Assembly (NCBI GenBank): GCA_903924985.1
Contig: CAIYDT010000213.1
Location: 1-40,580 of the forward strand
DNA from: an uncultured Acetobacteraceae bacterium
GTDB taxonomy: Bacteria; Pseudomonadota; Alphaproteobacteria; Acetobacterales; Acetobacteraceae
Length of the DNA: 40,580 nt
Direction: 5' to 3'
The notes under the pieces are model-generated. The model did not search any database. It saw nothing but the letters and a program-made list of their open reading frames with translations, and was not told the DNA's origin. The first letter of the stretch is position 1; every line of letters starts with the position of its first letter. Position numbers and translations under genes: made by a program. Positions 8,532-16,994 of the stretch are shown here, piece after piece.

Positions 8532-9467
8532 TCAGTCCGACCCACCGCCCGCAAGCGGCGCGGGATGCGTGGCAGCCCAGTGTTGCGCGATATCGATTCG
8601 GCGGGTGACCCAGACGCCGCTGAACTTGGCAATGTGGCCCATCAGCCGTTGCAGCCCCGCCGCCCGTCCCGGGTGCCCGATCAATCGCTGGTGCAGGCCG
8701 ATGGACATCATCTTCGGTTGGGTCGCGCCCTCCTGGTACATCATGTCGAACGCGTCCCGGCAGAAATGGAAGAAGTCGTCGCCGGTCGAGAATGTGCCGC
8801 GCCCGAACTTGGTATCGTTGTTGGTCAGGCTGTAGGGCACGACCAGATGCTGTTTTTCACCCACGGTCGTCCAGTACGGTAGCTCGTCGTCGTAGGCATC
8901 GGAGTCGTACAGGAACCCGCCTTCCTCGACCAATAGCCGCCTTGTGTTCACGCCGGGGCCGCTGCGGCAGTACCAGCCCAGTGGGCGTTCGCCCATGGTG
9001 GCCTGCAACGACGCCACCGCTCGGGCAATGCGGGCGCGTTCGGTTTCTTCGTCCATGAGGTAATGTTTTTCCCACCGCCAGCCGTGGCAGCACACGTCCC
9101 AGCCGGCTTCCTTGATCGCGGCGACGGCGGGCGGGTTGCGCTCCAGCGCCAAGGCGCAGCCGAACACCGTCAGCGGCCAGCCATGTTCGGCGAACAGGCG
9201 GCGGATACGCCAGAAGCCGACGCGGGTGCCGAAGGCGAACATGCCCTCGGCGGCGAGATCGCGGCCGGGCACGCCGGGGTTGACGGCGCCGTACTCGGTC
9301 AGGCCCCATTCGGACTCCTTGTCGCCGTCGGGGATGGAGGCTTCCGAGCCTTCCTCGAAATTGACCACGAAGTTGACCGCGAGGCGGGCGCCACCGGGCC
9401 AGCGCGGGTCGGGCGGGTTGGCGCCGTAGCCGATCAGGTCGCGGTCCCCGGTCTCTGCGTTACTCAT
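8532..9467 (-). CDS. PuuE-like allantoinase/polysaccharide deacetylase family protein
   Basis: A 311-residue NodB-fold protein whose pattern follows the PuuE (putative urate catabolism) group: DLIGYGANPPDPRWPGGARL near the start, then NFEEGSE, FGTRVGFWR, CCHGWRWEKHYLMDEETER, a GWYCRSGPGVNTRRLL segment, GGFLYDSDAYDDELPYW and SIGLHQRLIGHPGR. Characterised PuuE proteins hydrolyse allantoin to allantoate without the usual metal site. The resemblance is from memory of the family, so substrate is an inference. No other purine-catabolism gene is adjacent, although an M20 amidohydrolase lies at 21759-23048. The ATG at 9467 is set by AGAGGAA about nine bases upstream. The gene is divergent from the ELM1-like gene. 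Confidence 0.8.
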   Translation of the reverse strand: MSNAETGDRDLIGYGANPPDPRWPGGARLAVNFVVNFEEGSEASIPDGDKESEWGLTEYGAVNPGVPGRDLAAEGMFAFGTRVGFWRIRRLFAEHGWPLTVFGCALALERNPPAVAAIKEAGWDVCCHGWRWEKHYLMDEETERARIARAVASLQATMGERPLGWYCRSGPGVNTRRLLVEEGGFLYDSDAYDDELPYWTTVGEKQHLVVPYSLTNNDTKFGRGTFSTGDDFFHFCRDAFDMMYQEGATQPKMMSIGLHQRLIGHPGRAAGLQRLMGHIAKFSGVWVTRRIDIAQHWAATHPAPLAGGGSD

Positions 9468-9565
9468 GGTGTCGTTCCTCTTGTCGTTCAACAGTACAAT
9501 ACGTCGGGTCCGGCTGGCGTGCGACTACATTGACGCGGTGGGTCGCCGAGCCGAAAAGCCCGGCC

Positions 9566-10516
9566 ATGTCGCAAGCCACCGTATCCTGGATTCTCAGCGA
9601 GGACCTCGCCGGCCTGAAAGCCCAGGCGCTGGGCCTCGCGGAGGCCGCCGGCCTGACCCCGGAAGTGCGCGTGCTACGGCCCGCCGCGCCCTGGAAGCAT
9701 TTTCCCGCGCGGTTCTGGCCGCGGCCGCTCAGCGTGGTGGCGGATGCGATGCGCGCACCGTTGCCCGGATTGGCGATCGGGTGCGGCGGCATGGCCGGGG
9801 CCGTGTTGGCAGCATTGCGGAAGACCGGCCGGCAGGTGGTGCAGGTGCAGAACCCCCGGATGGATATCGGCCGCTTCGACCTGATCGTCGCCAACAAGCA
9901 CGATGAACTGACCGGTCCGAATATCATCGTGACCCGTACGGCGTTGCACCGGGTGACTCAGGCCCGGCTGGACACGGAGGCAGAGGTTTGGCGCGACCGG
10001 TTCGCTGGATTGAAGCGGCCATTGGTTGCTGTGCTGCTGGGCGGAAATAACGGGCGCTACAAGCTGGATGTTTCCGTCGGCGGCAGGCTGGCGGCGGACC
10101 TCGCGGCGATGGCCCGGCGTGATGGGGTGGGGATCGCGGTCACGCCATCCCGCCGCACCGATCCGGCGGTGACCGCCCTGATGCGGGAGGCTTTGGCCCC
10201 GGTCGGCGGGTGGGTATGGGACTTTACCGGGGACAATCCGTATTTCGGCATGCTGGCGTTGGCGGACATGATCGTGGTGACGCAGGACAGCGTGTCGATG
10301 ATCTCCGAGGCGTCCGCCACCGCGGCCCCGGTGATGTTCGCGCCGCTGCCGGGATCGTCCCGCCGGCAAGGCATTTTCATCGACACCATGATGAACGAGG
10401 GCCGGGTGCGCCCATTCGAGGGTCGATTTGCCCCCTGGCCGGTCAGGTCGCTCGACGATACACAAGCGGCGGCGGCGGAGATGTGCCGCCGGCTTGGACT
10501 GCGGGACCCCGGATAG
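9566..10516 (+). CDS. ELM1/GT-B-fold family protein
   Basis: A 316-residue protein of the ELM1 family, named after a plant mitochondrial fission factor and widespread in alphaproteobacteria, where it resembles GT-B glycosyltransferases. Visible features are WILSEDLAGLKAQALGLAEA at the N terminus, GCGGMAGAVLAALRKTG, QVQNPRMDIGRFDLIVANKHDEL, VAVLLGGNNGRYKLD at the start of the second domain, and VTQDSVSMISEASATAAPV, a nucleotide-sugar-site-like loop. The bacterial role is undetermined; envelope glycan work is the usual guess. The ATG at 9566 is chosen over a TTG at 9530 because family homology begins there. The TAG stop is immediately followed by the ATG of the next gene, so the two are surely one operon. 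Confidence 0.82.
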   Translation: MSQATVSWILSEDLAGLKAQALGLAEAAGLTPEVRVLRPAAPWKHFPARFWPRPLSVVADAMRAPLPGLAIGCGGMAGAVLAALRKTGRQVVQVQNPRMDIGRFDLIVANKHDELTGPNIIVTRTALHRVTQARLDTEAEVWRDRFAGLKRPLVAVLLGGNNGRYKLDVSVGGRLAADLAAMARRDGVGIAVTPSRRTDPAVTALMREALAPVGGWVWDFTGDNPYFGMLALADMIVVTQDSVSMISEASATAAPVMFAPLPGSSRRQGIFIDTMMNEGRVRPFEGRFAPWPVRSLDDTQAAAAEMCRRLGLRDPG

Positions 10517-12388
10517 ATGCTGAAAATCCAGACCTTCGACGCGCGCGCGGGGGGCAACGTCATCTACAAGGCGCTGGCGCACCCGCTGGCCGCGGAGGGT
10601 ATTTCGCGGCTTTACGCTGGGCTGACGGGGCCGGTCGCGCTGTACGATCCCGACCATATCGCCGACGCGCTGCTGGCGCTGTATCCGGCGCCGGTCGATG
10701 CATTGTTCGTGCACGACGTGGCCGAGGTCGGGCAAACACGCGCGGGTTTGACCACGCGGCCGCTGACCGAATTGCCGGATTGCGGCGCGAAGACCGTGCT
10801 GATCGCCGCCTTCGACGCTGCTCGGATCGTGGATCGCATCGCGCATTTGCCGCCGCAAGGTGCCCGCGTGGCGACGCTGGACGAAATCCGGTTGCCGGCC
10901 GAGATGATCTCGGTGCGGGGCAAGTATCTGGACAAGCTGAATTTCGCGACCAATTTCGCCTTCTTCCGGGATGCGGAGGGGCTTTCCACCCGGCTGGTAT
11001 CGGCCAATTACTGGGCCAATTACGGCGCCGGCGCGATGCGGCTGTGGCTGCGGCTGTTCGGTGCGGACGGTGGCATTCTGGCAACGTGGGAGCAGGATCT
11101 TCCCCGTGGCGCCGGTGGTTTCTCGATCGACAGCCGAGCGGTGCGGGCGCGGTTTGGCTTGGGCGATTTCACCGGCCAGCTTTTTATCCATGCGATCGGC
11201 GCGGCCGGGCATGACGTGGTAAAATACGCGCTGGATACTTATGCCTCGGATAACGGTGCGTCGCTGTCGTGCACGCATGACGCCAATGCCTGGCCCTCGG
11301 ATCGTTTCGCCGGGCTGCCCGCGCCGGCCGAGGGCGAGCGTGTCGTGCTGTGGTTGCAGAATAGCCACGCCGTGCCCATCCCCGCCGGCACCGTGGCGCT
11401 GGACCGCATGGGCGCGGAGCGGCCGGTGACGCTGGACCAGGAGGTCGGACCCTTCGCCACCGTCGCGATGGATGTCGCTTCCCTACTGCCGGGGTTGCAT
11501 TGGCCGGCGCAGATCGAGGTGCGGGCCGGGCGGCATGTGGTGCGGCCCCGATACGAGATTACCAAGGGCGATCGGACCCGCATCGCGCATGTCAACGTCG
11601 AGCGGGACAATCTGAAGGCTGACCCTGGTATCCCTGGTTTACCCGCCGCGTTGGGACGCGGGTATTTGCTGCCGTTCCCTATTCTGCCGAAGGCGCAATT
11701 CCGCAGCATTTTCCAGCCGACGCCGATGGCGACGACGCAGGGCAATCTGCCCGTGCGTCTCGATGTGTTCGACGAATCCGGGCGGAAGGTGGCGGAACGA
11801 TTCCTCGGGTGTTTGCCGAGGGACCATGATTTCGCCCATGATTTCGATGACGTCGATGTTGAAGCCGGCCATGCCGAACTGGTTTACGACTTCCGCGACG
11901 GCGGGGAGGCCGACGGTTGGCTGCATGGGTTGTTCCGTTACGAAGACCGTGTTTCCGGGCATGCGGCGGAGTCCAGCTTTGGGGCGCATATTTTCAATAC
12001 CGCGATGACCTACCGGGATGAACCGCAGTCCTACTCCGGACCACCGCCAGGGTTGTCGACGCGGCTTTTTCTCAAGCTGGGCGACGACCGGAGAAAGAGT
12101 TTCGCGGTGCTGATCTACCCGGCCTCCGCCGCGTGGCACCCGGTCTCGGCGACGTCGTTGCAGTTGCACGATGGGGCGGGGCGGTTAATCGCGGAAGCGC
12201 CGGTGTCGATTGCCTGTTCCGGATCGGCGATGGTTTGGCCGCATAAGGCATTCGGTGCGGCGACGCTGGCCGCGGCCGGGCCGGCGGGGTACGTGCTGGT
12301 GCGAGATCCCACCTGCCGGTTATTCGGGTATCATGGGTTGATGGATGCGGCGGGGAGTTTCTCGTTGGATCATATGTTCGGGTTTTGA
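10517..12388 (+). CDS. Unrecognised 623-residue protein coupled to the ELM1-like gene
   Basis: I do not recognise this family. It begins directly after the stop of the ELM1-like gene with no gap. The first 130 residues alternate strands and helices (ALYDPDHIADALLALY, VDALFVHDV, KTVLIAAFDAARIVDRI), suggesting an alpha/beta domain. The remainder is rich in beta-strand patterns, with what may be two related sandwich-like units, one near NYGAGAMRLWLRLFGADGG and one near LPVRLDVFDESGRKVAERF. There is no signal peptide, membrane segment or clear catalytic motif. A cytoplasmic partner of the ELM1 protein in surface-polymer synthesis is possible but unproven. The gene converges on the ABC exporter with six bases between stops. 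Confidence 0.75.
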   Translation: MLKIQTFDARAGGNVIYKALAHPLAAEGISRLYAGLTGPVALYDPDHIADALLALYPAPVDALFVHDVAEVGQTRAGLTTRPLTELPDCGAKTVLIAAFDAARIVDRIAHLPPQGARVATLDEIRLPAEMISVRGKYLDKLNFATNFAFFRDAEGLSTRLVSANYWANYGAGAMRLWLRLFGADGGILATWEQDLPRGAGGFSIDSRAVRARFGLGDFTGQLFIHAIGAAGHDVVKYALDTYASDNGASLSCTHDANAWPSDRFAGLPAPAEGERVVLWLQNSHAVPIPAGTVALDRMGAERPVTLDQEVGPFATVAMDVASLLPGLHWPAQIEVRAGRHVVRPRYEITKGDRTRIAHVNVERDNLKADPGIPGLPAALGRGYLLPFPILPKAQFRSIFQPTPMATTQGNLPVRLDVFDESGRKVAERFLGCLPRDHDFAHDFDDVDVEAGHAELVYDFRDGGEADGWLHGLFRYEDRVSGHAAESSFGAHIFNTAMTYRDEPQSYSGPPPGLSTRLFLKLGDDRRKSFAVLIYPASAAWHPVSATSLQLHDGAGRLIAEAPVSIACSGSAMVWPHKAFGAATLAAAGPAGYVLVRDPTCRLFGYHGLMDAAGSFSLDHMFGF

Positions 12389-12394
12389 GCGGCG

Positions 12395-14179
12395 CTACAC
12401 TGCCTCCTTCGACGTCATGTGCTGCTTGCGCAGCAAATCCCGGTAAGGACCCGCCCGCCCCGCCAGCTCGTCAGGCGACCCGTCGTCGACGATGCGTCCC
12501 TTATCCATCACGATGATGCGGTCGAAGCTGCGCAGCGTGGACAACCGATGCGCGATGGCGATGACCGTTCGTCCGGTCATCAGCAGGTCCAGTGCCGCCT
12601 GGATCGCCTGCTCGGATTCCGTATCCAACGCGCTGGTGGCCTCATCCAGCAGCAGGATGGGGGCGTCTTTCAACAACGCGCGCGCGATGGCGAGGCGCTG
12701 GCGTTGGCCGCCGGATAGTTTCACGCCGCGGTCGCCGACCATGGTGGCGAAGCCCTCGGGCAGGGCCTCGATGAAGTCGCGGCAATGCGCCATGTCCGCC
12801 GCGGCCAGGATGTCCGCTTCCGAGGCGTCGGGGCGGGCGTAGCCGATGTTCTCCAAAACCGATCGGTGGAACATGGAGATATCCTGCGGCACGATCGCCA
12901 TCACCTGGCGCAGGCTGTTCTGCGTGACGTCGCGGATGTCCTGCCCGTCGATCAGGATGCGGCCACCGCTGACGTCGTAGTACCGTTGCAGCAGCGACAG
13001 CACGGTGGATTTGCCCGCGCCGGAATAGCCCACCAGTCCAATGCGCTGCCCGGCGGAGATCTTCAGGTCGAAAGCCTCCAGAACCGGTTTGCGGCCGGGG
13101 TAGGCGAAGGTCACGGACTCGAACGTCACGGCGCCCGGCCCGGGGATGAGGTCCGGCGCGTCCGGCCGATCCGGCAGTTCGTGCGGGATCAGCAGCGTGC
13201 CGATCGCTTCGTCGAGCCGAGCGATGTATTGCGTCAGGTCCACCAGCGACACCGCGAGGTCGCGGGTGCCATGCAGGATGGTGAACGCCAGCGATGTCAG
13301 CAGCACGATGTCGCCGACCGTGGCCTGCCCGCGTTGCCACAGCACAATGGACCAACCTACCACGCCCGCCGTCATCAGCGCTGTCAGTACGGCGTGGATC
13401 AGGCGCAGATGCTCCATGTAGTACAGGCTGCGGCGACGCATCGCCATTTCGCGTTCCAGCGTGGTGCCGATGCGGGCCTGTTCGCGGAAGGTGGCACCGA
13501 AGGCGCGCACCACGCTGAAATTGCCGATCACGTCCACCAGCTCCCCATCCACCGCGGCCGCCTGTTCGGCGTAGGCACGGTGCCGGGCGGTGCCGCGCTT
13601 GGCGAGCCAGAACACGACGGTGCCCAGGCAGAATGCCACGCCGAGTAGCGATAGCGACAGCGGCAGGTTGACCGATCCGATGAAGCCGATTGCCAGAAAC
13701 ACCGCCACAACGGGCGGTATCACGCTCCACACGCCGGTGTTCAGTAGGGTAAACGCCGCCAGCGCCGTGGAGCTGATACGGCTGGACAGCGCCCCCGGCA
13801 GGCGTTCGGCGAAATAGCTGGGGGAGTGGCCGGACAGATGCGCGAACAAATCCCGCCGAATGTCGCCGGTCACCGCGACGAAGGTGCGGTGCGCCGCGTA
13901 GCCGCCGACGCGCCAGAGCAAATTATCCGCCGCGACCAGCCCGCACAGCAGAGCGAATCCGCCCCACACCTTGTCGCGTCCGGCGTCCAGGCCGGAAGAC
14001 ACGATGTCGATCAAATGCTTCATGCCGTACTGGGTGGACACGGAGCACCCAACTGCCAGCAGCACCGAGATCAGCACGGTCAGGTGCCCGACCGGGTGCT
14101 TCGCGATGTAGTGAAACAGAAAAGCGAGTGGCCGCCCGCGCAGCGACGGCAGTTTCTGGAAGGACAGGTCGTTCGGCAT
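12395..14179 (-). CDS. ABCB-type ABC exporter (fused membrane and ATPase domains)
   Basis: A 594-residue half-transporter. Residues 1-335 form a six-helix exporter domain with hydrophobic segments near 33-48, 73-90, 150-170, 175-193, 262-281 and 288-303. Residues 349-594 are the nucleotide-binding domain: Walker A GYSGAGKST (384-392), Q-loop VPQD (430-433), signature LSGGQ (488-492), Walker B ILLLDEA (508-514), and a switch His in AIAHRLST (about 547). All ATPase residues are present. The layout is that of MsbA-like lipid or polysaccharide exporters. The substrate is unknown, but glycosyltransferase-type genes lie on both sides. AGGAGC about ten bases upstream supports the ATG at 14179. It is divergent from the GT4 gene, with 164 bases between starts. 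Confidence 0.92.
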   Translation of the reverse strand: MPNDLSFQKLPSLRGRPLAFLFHYIAKHPVGHLTVLISVLLAVGCSVSTQYGMKHLIDIVSSGLDAGRDKVWGGFALLCGLVAADNLLWRVGGYAAHRTFVAVTGDIRRDLFAHLSGHSPSYFAERLPGALSSRISSTALAAFTLLNTGVWSVIPPVVAVFLAIGFIGSVNLPLSLSLLGVAFCLGTVVFWLAKRGTARHRAYAEQAAAVDGELVDVIGNFSVVRAFGATFREQARIGTTLEREMAMRRRSLYYMEHLRLIHAVLTALMTAGVVGWSIVLWQRGQATVGDIVLLTSLAFTILHGTRDLAVSLVDLTQYIARLDEAIGTLLIPHELPDRPDAPDLIPGPGAVTFESVTFAYPGRKPVLEAFDLKISAGQRIGLVGYSGAGKSTVLSLLQRYYDVSGGRILIDGQDIRDVTQNSLRQVMAIVPQDISMFHRSVLENIGYARPDASEADILAAADMAHCRDFIEALPEGFATMVGDRGVKLSGGQRQRLAIARALLKDAPILLLDEATSALDTESEQAIQAALDLLMTGRTVIAIAHRLSTLRSFDRIIVMDKGRIVDDGSPDELAGRAGPYRDLLRKQHMTSKEAV

Positions 14180-14343
14180 CTGCGGCAGGCTCCTGGTCGA
14201 GCGATATTATGGCGCCGGACTGTGGCGGGTTTCTGGCGCCGGGCGACGTGAAGACACGCGCCGACATTCCGCCACATTCCCCCTCTACCACCAATCCCCG
14301 GGAAACCGCCCCCGAAACCCCACACCCCATCAGGCCCGCCTTC

Positions 14344-15381
14344 ATGCGTATTGCCCAGATTTCTCCGCTGTTCGAAGCGGTGCCGCCCAAGCTGTACGGT
14401 GGCACCGAACGTGTCGTCTACTCGCTGACCGAGGAACTGGTCGCGATGGGGCACGACGTGACGCTGTTTGCCAGTGGCGACTCCATCACCTCCGCCACCC
14501 TGGCGCCGATGCGCGATCGGGCGCTGCGGCTGGATCCCACGGTGAAGGATTGGGTCGCCACCTACTACCGGATGGTGGAGCTGATCTATCGCCGTAAGGA
14601 TGATTTCGACATCCTGCACTTCCACATCGACTACTTTCCGCTGCAACTGTTCAGCCGGCAGAAAACCCCATACCTGACCACGATCCACGGCCGGCTGGAC
14701 GTGCCGGAGTTTGTGGAAACCTACGGCACCTTCCTGGAATCGCCGTTCGTTTCAATCTCCGACAACCAGCGGCTGCCCATCCCGAACCTGAACTGGGTGC
14801 GGACGGTGCAGCACGGCATGCCGCCCAATATCCTGACCCCGCGGCCGGTGAAGCAGGAATACGCCGCGTTCCTTGGCCGCATCTCCCCCGAAAAGGGCGC
14901 CGACCGAGCGATCGAGATCGCGACGCGGGCGGGCATGAAGCTCAAGATGGCGGCGAAGGTCGATAACGCCGACCGGGAGTATTACGAGGCGAAGATCAAG
15001 CCGCTGATCGACAGCCATCCCAATGTCGAGTTCATCGGGGAGATCAACGACGCCCAGAAGCCGGAATTCCTGTCCGGCGCGCATTGCCTGATCTTCGCCA
15101 TCGACTGGCCGGAGCCGTTCGGCCTCGTGATGATCGAATCCATGGCGTGCGGCACCCCGGTGATCGCGTTCAATTGCGGATCGGTCCCCGAGGTGATGGA
15201 CGATGGGGTCACCGGCTTCATCGTGAATAACGTCGACGAGGCGGTGGCCGCGGTGGCCAAGGTGCACACCCTGGACCGCGCCAAGGTGCGCGCGACGTTC
15301 GACCGGCGGTTCGTGTCGCGGCGGATGGCCGAGGATTACGTGAATTTGTATGACGAACTGATCGGTAAAGCCGCGCGGTAG
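14344..15381 (+). CDS. GT4-family glycosyltransferase
   Basis: A 345-residue GT-B glycosyltransferase. The N terminus MRIAQISPLFEAVPPKLYGG and TERVVYSLTEELVAMGHDV is the standard GT4 opening, with a glycine loop for the acceptor domain. The donor domain has AFLGRISPEKGADRAIEIA, then FIGEINDAQKPEFLSGAH and PEPFGLVMIESMACGTPVIA with the EX7E-type motif that binds the nucleotide-sugar, then GSVPEVMDDGVTGFIV. It transfers a sugar from a nucleotide donor to an unknown acceptor, presumably at the membrane face. The start is the ATG at 14344, because upstream residues in the frame overlap the exporter gene and lack homology. A remnant of another gene follows in the same frame after the TAG stop. Confidence 0.92.
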   Translation: MRIAQISPLFEAVPPKLYGGTERVVYSLTEELVAMGHDVTLFASGDSITSATLAPMRDRALRLDPTVKDWVATYYRMVELIYRRKDDFDILHFHIDYFPLQLFSRQKTPYLTTIHGRLDVPEFVETYGTFLESPFVSISDNQRLPIPNLNWVRTVQHGMPPNILTPRPVKQEYAAFLGRISPEKGADRAIEIATRAGMKLKMAAKVDNADREYYEAKIKPLIDSHPNVEFIGEINDAQKPEFLSGAHCLIFAIDWPEPFGLVMIESMACGTPVIAFNCGSVPEVMDDGVTGFIVNNVDEAVAAVAKVHTLDRAKVRATFDRRFVSRRMAEDYVNLYDELIGKAAR

Positions 15382-15483
15382 GCCAGCCGCGGCGTGCTCC
15401 GGCGACTGGATGCGCTGGCCCGCGCGGCCGGGGAGAGCCGCTCGGGGTTTATCGCGCATCTGACGCTGGATAAGGCCGCTTAA
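15382..15483 (+). pseudogene. Relic: C-terminal tail of a HicB-like (ribbon-helix-helix) antitoxin
   Basis: Directly after the glycosyltransferase stop, the same frame stays open for 33 codons and ends at TAA (15481-15483). It encodes LRRLDALARAAGESRSGF, then IAHLTLDKAA. This matches the C-terminal ribbon-helix-helix segment of HicB-type antitoxins, where an LDA-LARA helix and an SRSGFIA turn recur. No start codon with a ribosome binding site and no N-terminal HicB domain remain, and no hicA toxin is near. I read it as a decayed fragment. Its last four bases overlap the end of the converging enolase-superfamily gene. Confidence 0.55.
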
Positions 15484-16652
15484 AACGCGAATTCCGGCCC
15501 GTCGACGTAGCGGAATTCTTCCAGTGCATCCGGGCGCAGGGTGAAGCCGAGGCCGGGACGGTCGGGGGCGTGGACGGAGCCGTCCTTGCGGATGTCGAAG
15601 GGTTCGTTGAACAGGTCCCACATCATCGGCATGTAGCCTTGCGTGACCTCAAGGATGTGGCAGTTGGGGGCGGCCATCGCGACGTGGATGCTGGCCGCGA
15701 ACAGCACGCCGCTGCCCCAGGCGTGCGGGGCGAGGCGGACGCCGTATGTTGAGGTCAATGCCGCGATGCGGCGGATTTCCGTTATACCGCCGGCCCGCGC
15801 CACGTCGGGTTGGGCGATATCCAGGGCGCGGCGTTCCAGCAGGTCCTGGAAATCGAAGCGGGTGAACTCGCGCTCGCCGGAGGCGATGGGGATGGTGGTG
15901 GAACGGCGCACCTCGGCCTGGCCGGCGTGGTCGTCGGGGGTGACCGGTTCCTCGAACCAGGCGATGTCATATTGTTCCAGTTGTTTCGCCAGCTTGATCG
16001 CGGTGGAGACCTCCAGCGAACCGTGGGCGTCGATCATCAGTTCCACGTTGGGGCCGATGCCGCGGCGGGCGGCGGCGACCCGGCGCACGCAGTTGGGGAT
16101 GGAGAACCCGTCGCGGCCGACGACGCGCATTTTAACGGCGGTGAAGCCCTTGGCGGCGTAGCCCCCGAGTTCTTTCTCGGCCTCGTCGCCGGGTGCCCAA
16201 CCGCCGCTGGCGTAGCCTCGGACGGATGAACGGACGGCGCCGAGCGCGTGGTAGAGAGGGATGCCGAGGGATTGGGCTTTGACGTCCCAGATGGCGATGT
16301 CGACGCCGGAAATCGCCTCCATGATGACGCCCCGGCGGCGGCTTTCGTCGGCTTGGGTGACGCCGCGTTCGAGCGCCGGTTTGGCGCGGGAGCCGTTATA
16401 CATTTTCTCGAAAATGCGTTCGGAGAACATGGGGTCCTCGCCGATGCACTCGGGGGCGAGCTCGTGTTCGACGATGGCTTTGACGATCGGCGGGGTGCCG
16501 AGGGCGGCGCCGATGCCGATCAGGCCGGTGTCGGTCTCGACCCGGATGAGGGTGGCATCGGATTTGACTTTTGTTCCGAGGTCGGTGCGGTGGCGGTTTT
16601 CGACTGGCACGGGGGCCGACATGGGGATGGCGGTGACGCGGACGATTTTCAT
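15480..16652 (-). CDS. Enolase-superfamily (mandelate racemase/muconate lactonizing type) sugar-acid dehydratase or racemase
   Basis: A 390-residue enzyme. The N-terminal capping domain is followed by the barrel with the mandelate-racemase-type catalytic set: Lys174-x-Arg176 (AVKMRVVG), metal ligands Asp208 (IDAHG), Glu234 (WFEEPV) and Glu260 (IASGE), Asp283 (IAQPDVARAGG) and general base His310 (LAPHAWGSG). Members abstract the proton alpha to a carboxylate; many dehydrate aldonic or aldaric acids. The specific substrate cannot be told. The ATG at 16652 is supported by AGGGAA upstream; an earlier frame start at 16745 is rejected. It may feed carbohydrate-acid catabolism with the genes after 29 kb, but no link is visible. 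Confidence 0.9.
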   Translation of the reverse strand: MKIVRVTAIPMSAPVPVENRHRTDLGTKVKSDATLIRVETDTGLIGIGAALGTPPIVKAIVEHELAPECIGEDPMFSERIFEKMYNGSRAKPALERGVTQADESRRRGVIMEAISGVDIAIWDVKAQSLGIPLYHALGAVRSSVRGYASGGWAPGDEAEKELGGYAAKGFTAVKMRVVGRDGFSIPNCVRRVAAARRGIGPNVELMIDAHGSLEVSTAIKLAKQLEQYDIAWFEEPVTPDDHAGQAEVRRSTTIPIASGEREFTRFDFQDLLERRALDIAQPDVARAGGITEIRRIAALTSTYGVRLAPHAWGSGVLFAASIHVAMAAPNCHILEVTQGYMPMMWDLFNEPFDIRKDGSVHAPDRPGLGFTLRPDALEEFRYVDGPEFAF

Positions 16653-16994
16653 GGGTTGGGGTTCCCTGGACGGTTGGTCGGAGGATGTCACATGGGGGGA
16701 TGGGGGTAAACGGCTGGGCGGGCGGTTTCGCGCGGCACGTACCATGCCAAGGTTTCAATCAGTTGACCTCTCGACTGCACCCTTGATGGGATCATTGAAG
16801 CCAGGCAAGCCCATTCCGCTCTCGAATTCGAGTTTCTACTCGAACAGCGCCTTACACTGCCCTGCCGTCAGGATATCGTGCCACTCAGCATTGTCGCAGG
16901 TGATAGTATATGTCTTGTCATGAATGTGTTGTGCCTCCTCGATCAGAATTGACCGATATAAGAGGAAAGATGATGCGGAATGTCGAGCCGGTGG
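16653..16994. other. A+T-enriched intergenic stretch between the dehydratase and selD
   Basis: No gene is supported. Composition from about 16740 to 16990 is clearly richer in A+T than the flanking genes. A 12-base palindrome CTCGAATTCGAG (16821-16832) overlaps a small stem-loop (CGAGT/ACTCG, 16829-16842). On the minus strand the frame of selD stays open for 52 codons past its TGA stop, to TAG at 16836-16838. That peptide has no recognisable homology. The upstream region of the dehydratase gene lies at the left end. Confidence 0.5.

Noticed and set aside
16821..16842. CTCGAATTCGAG palindrome as an operator
   Set aside because: A single short palindrome without a second copy or a nearby regulator gene; too little to claim a binding site.
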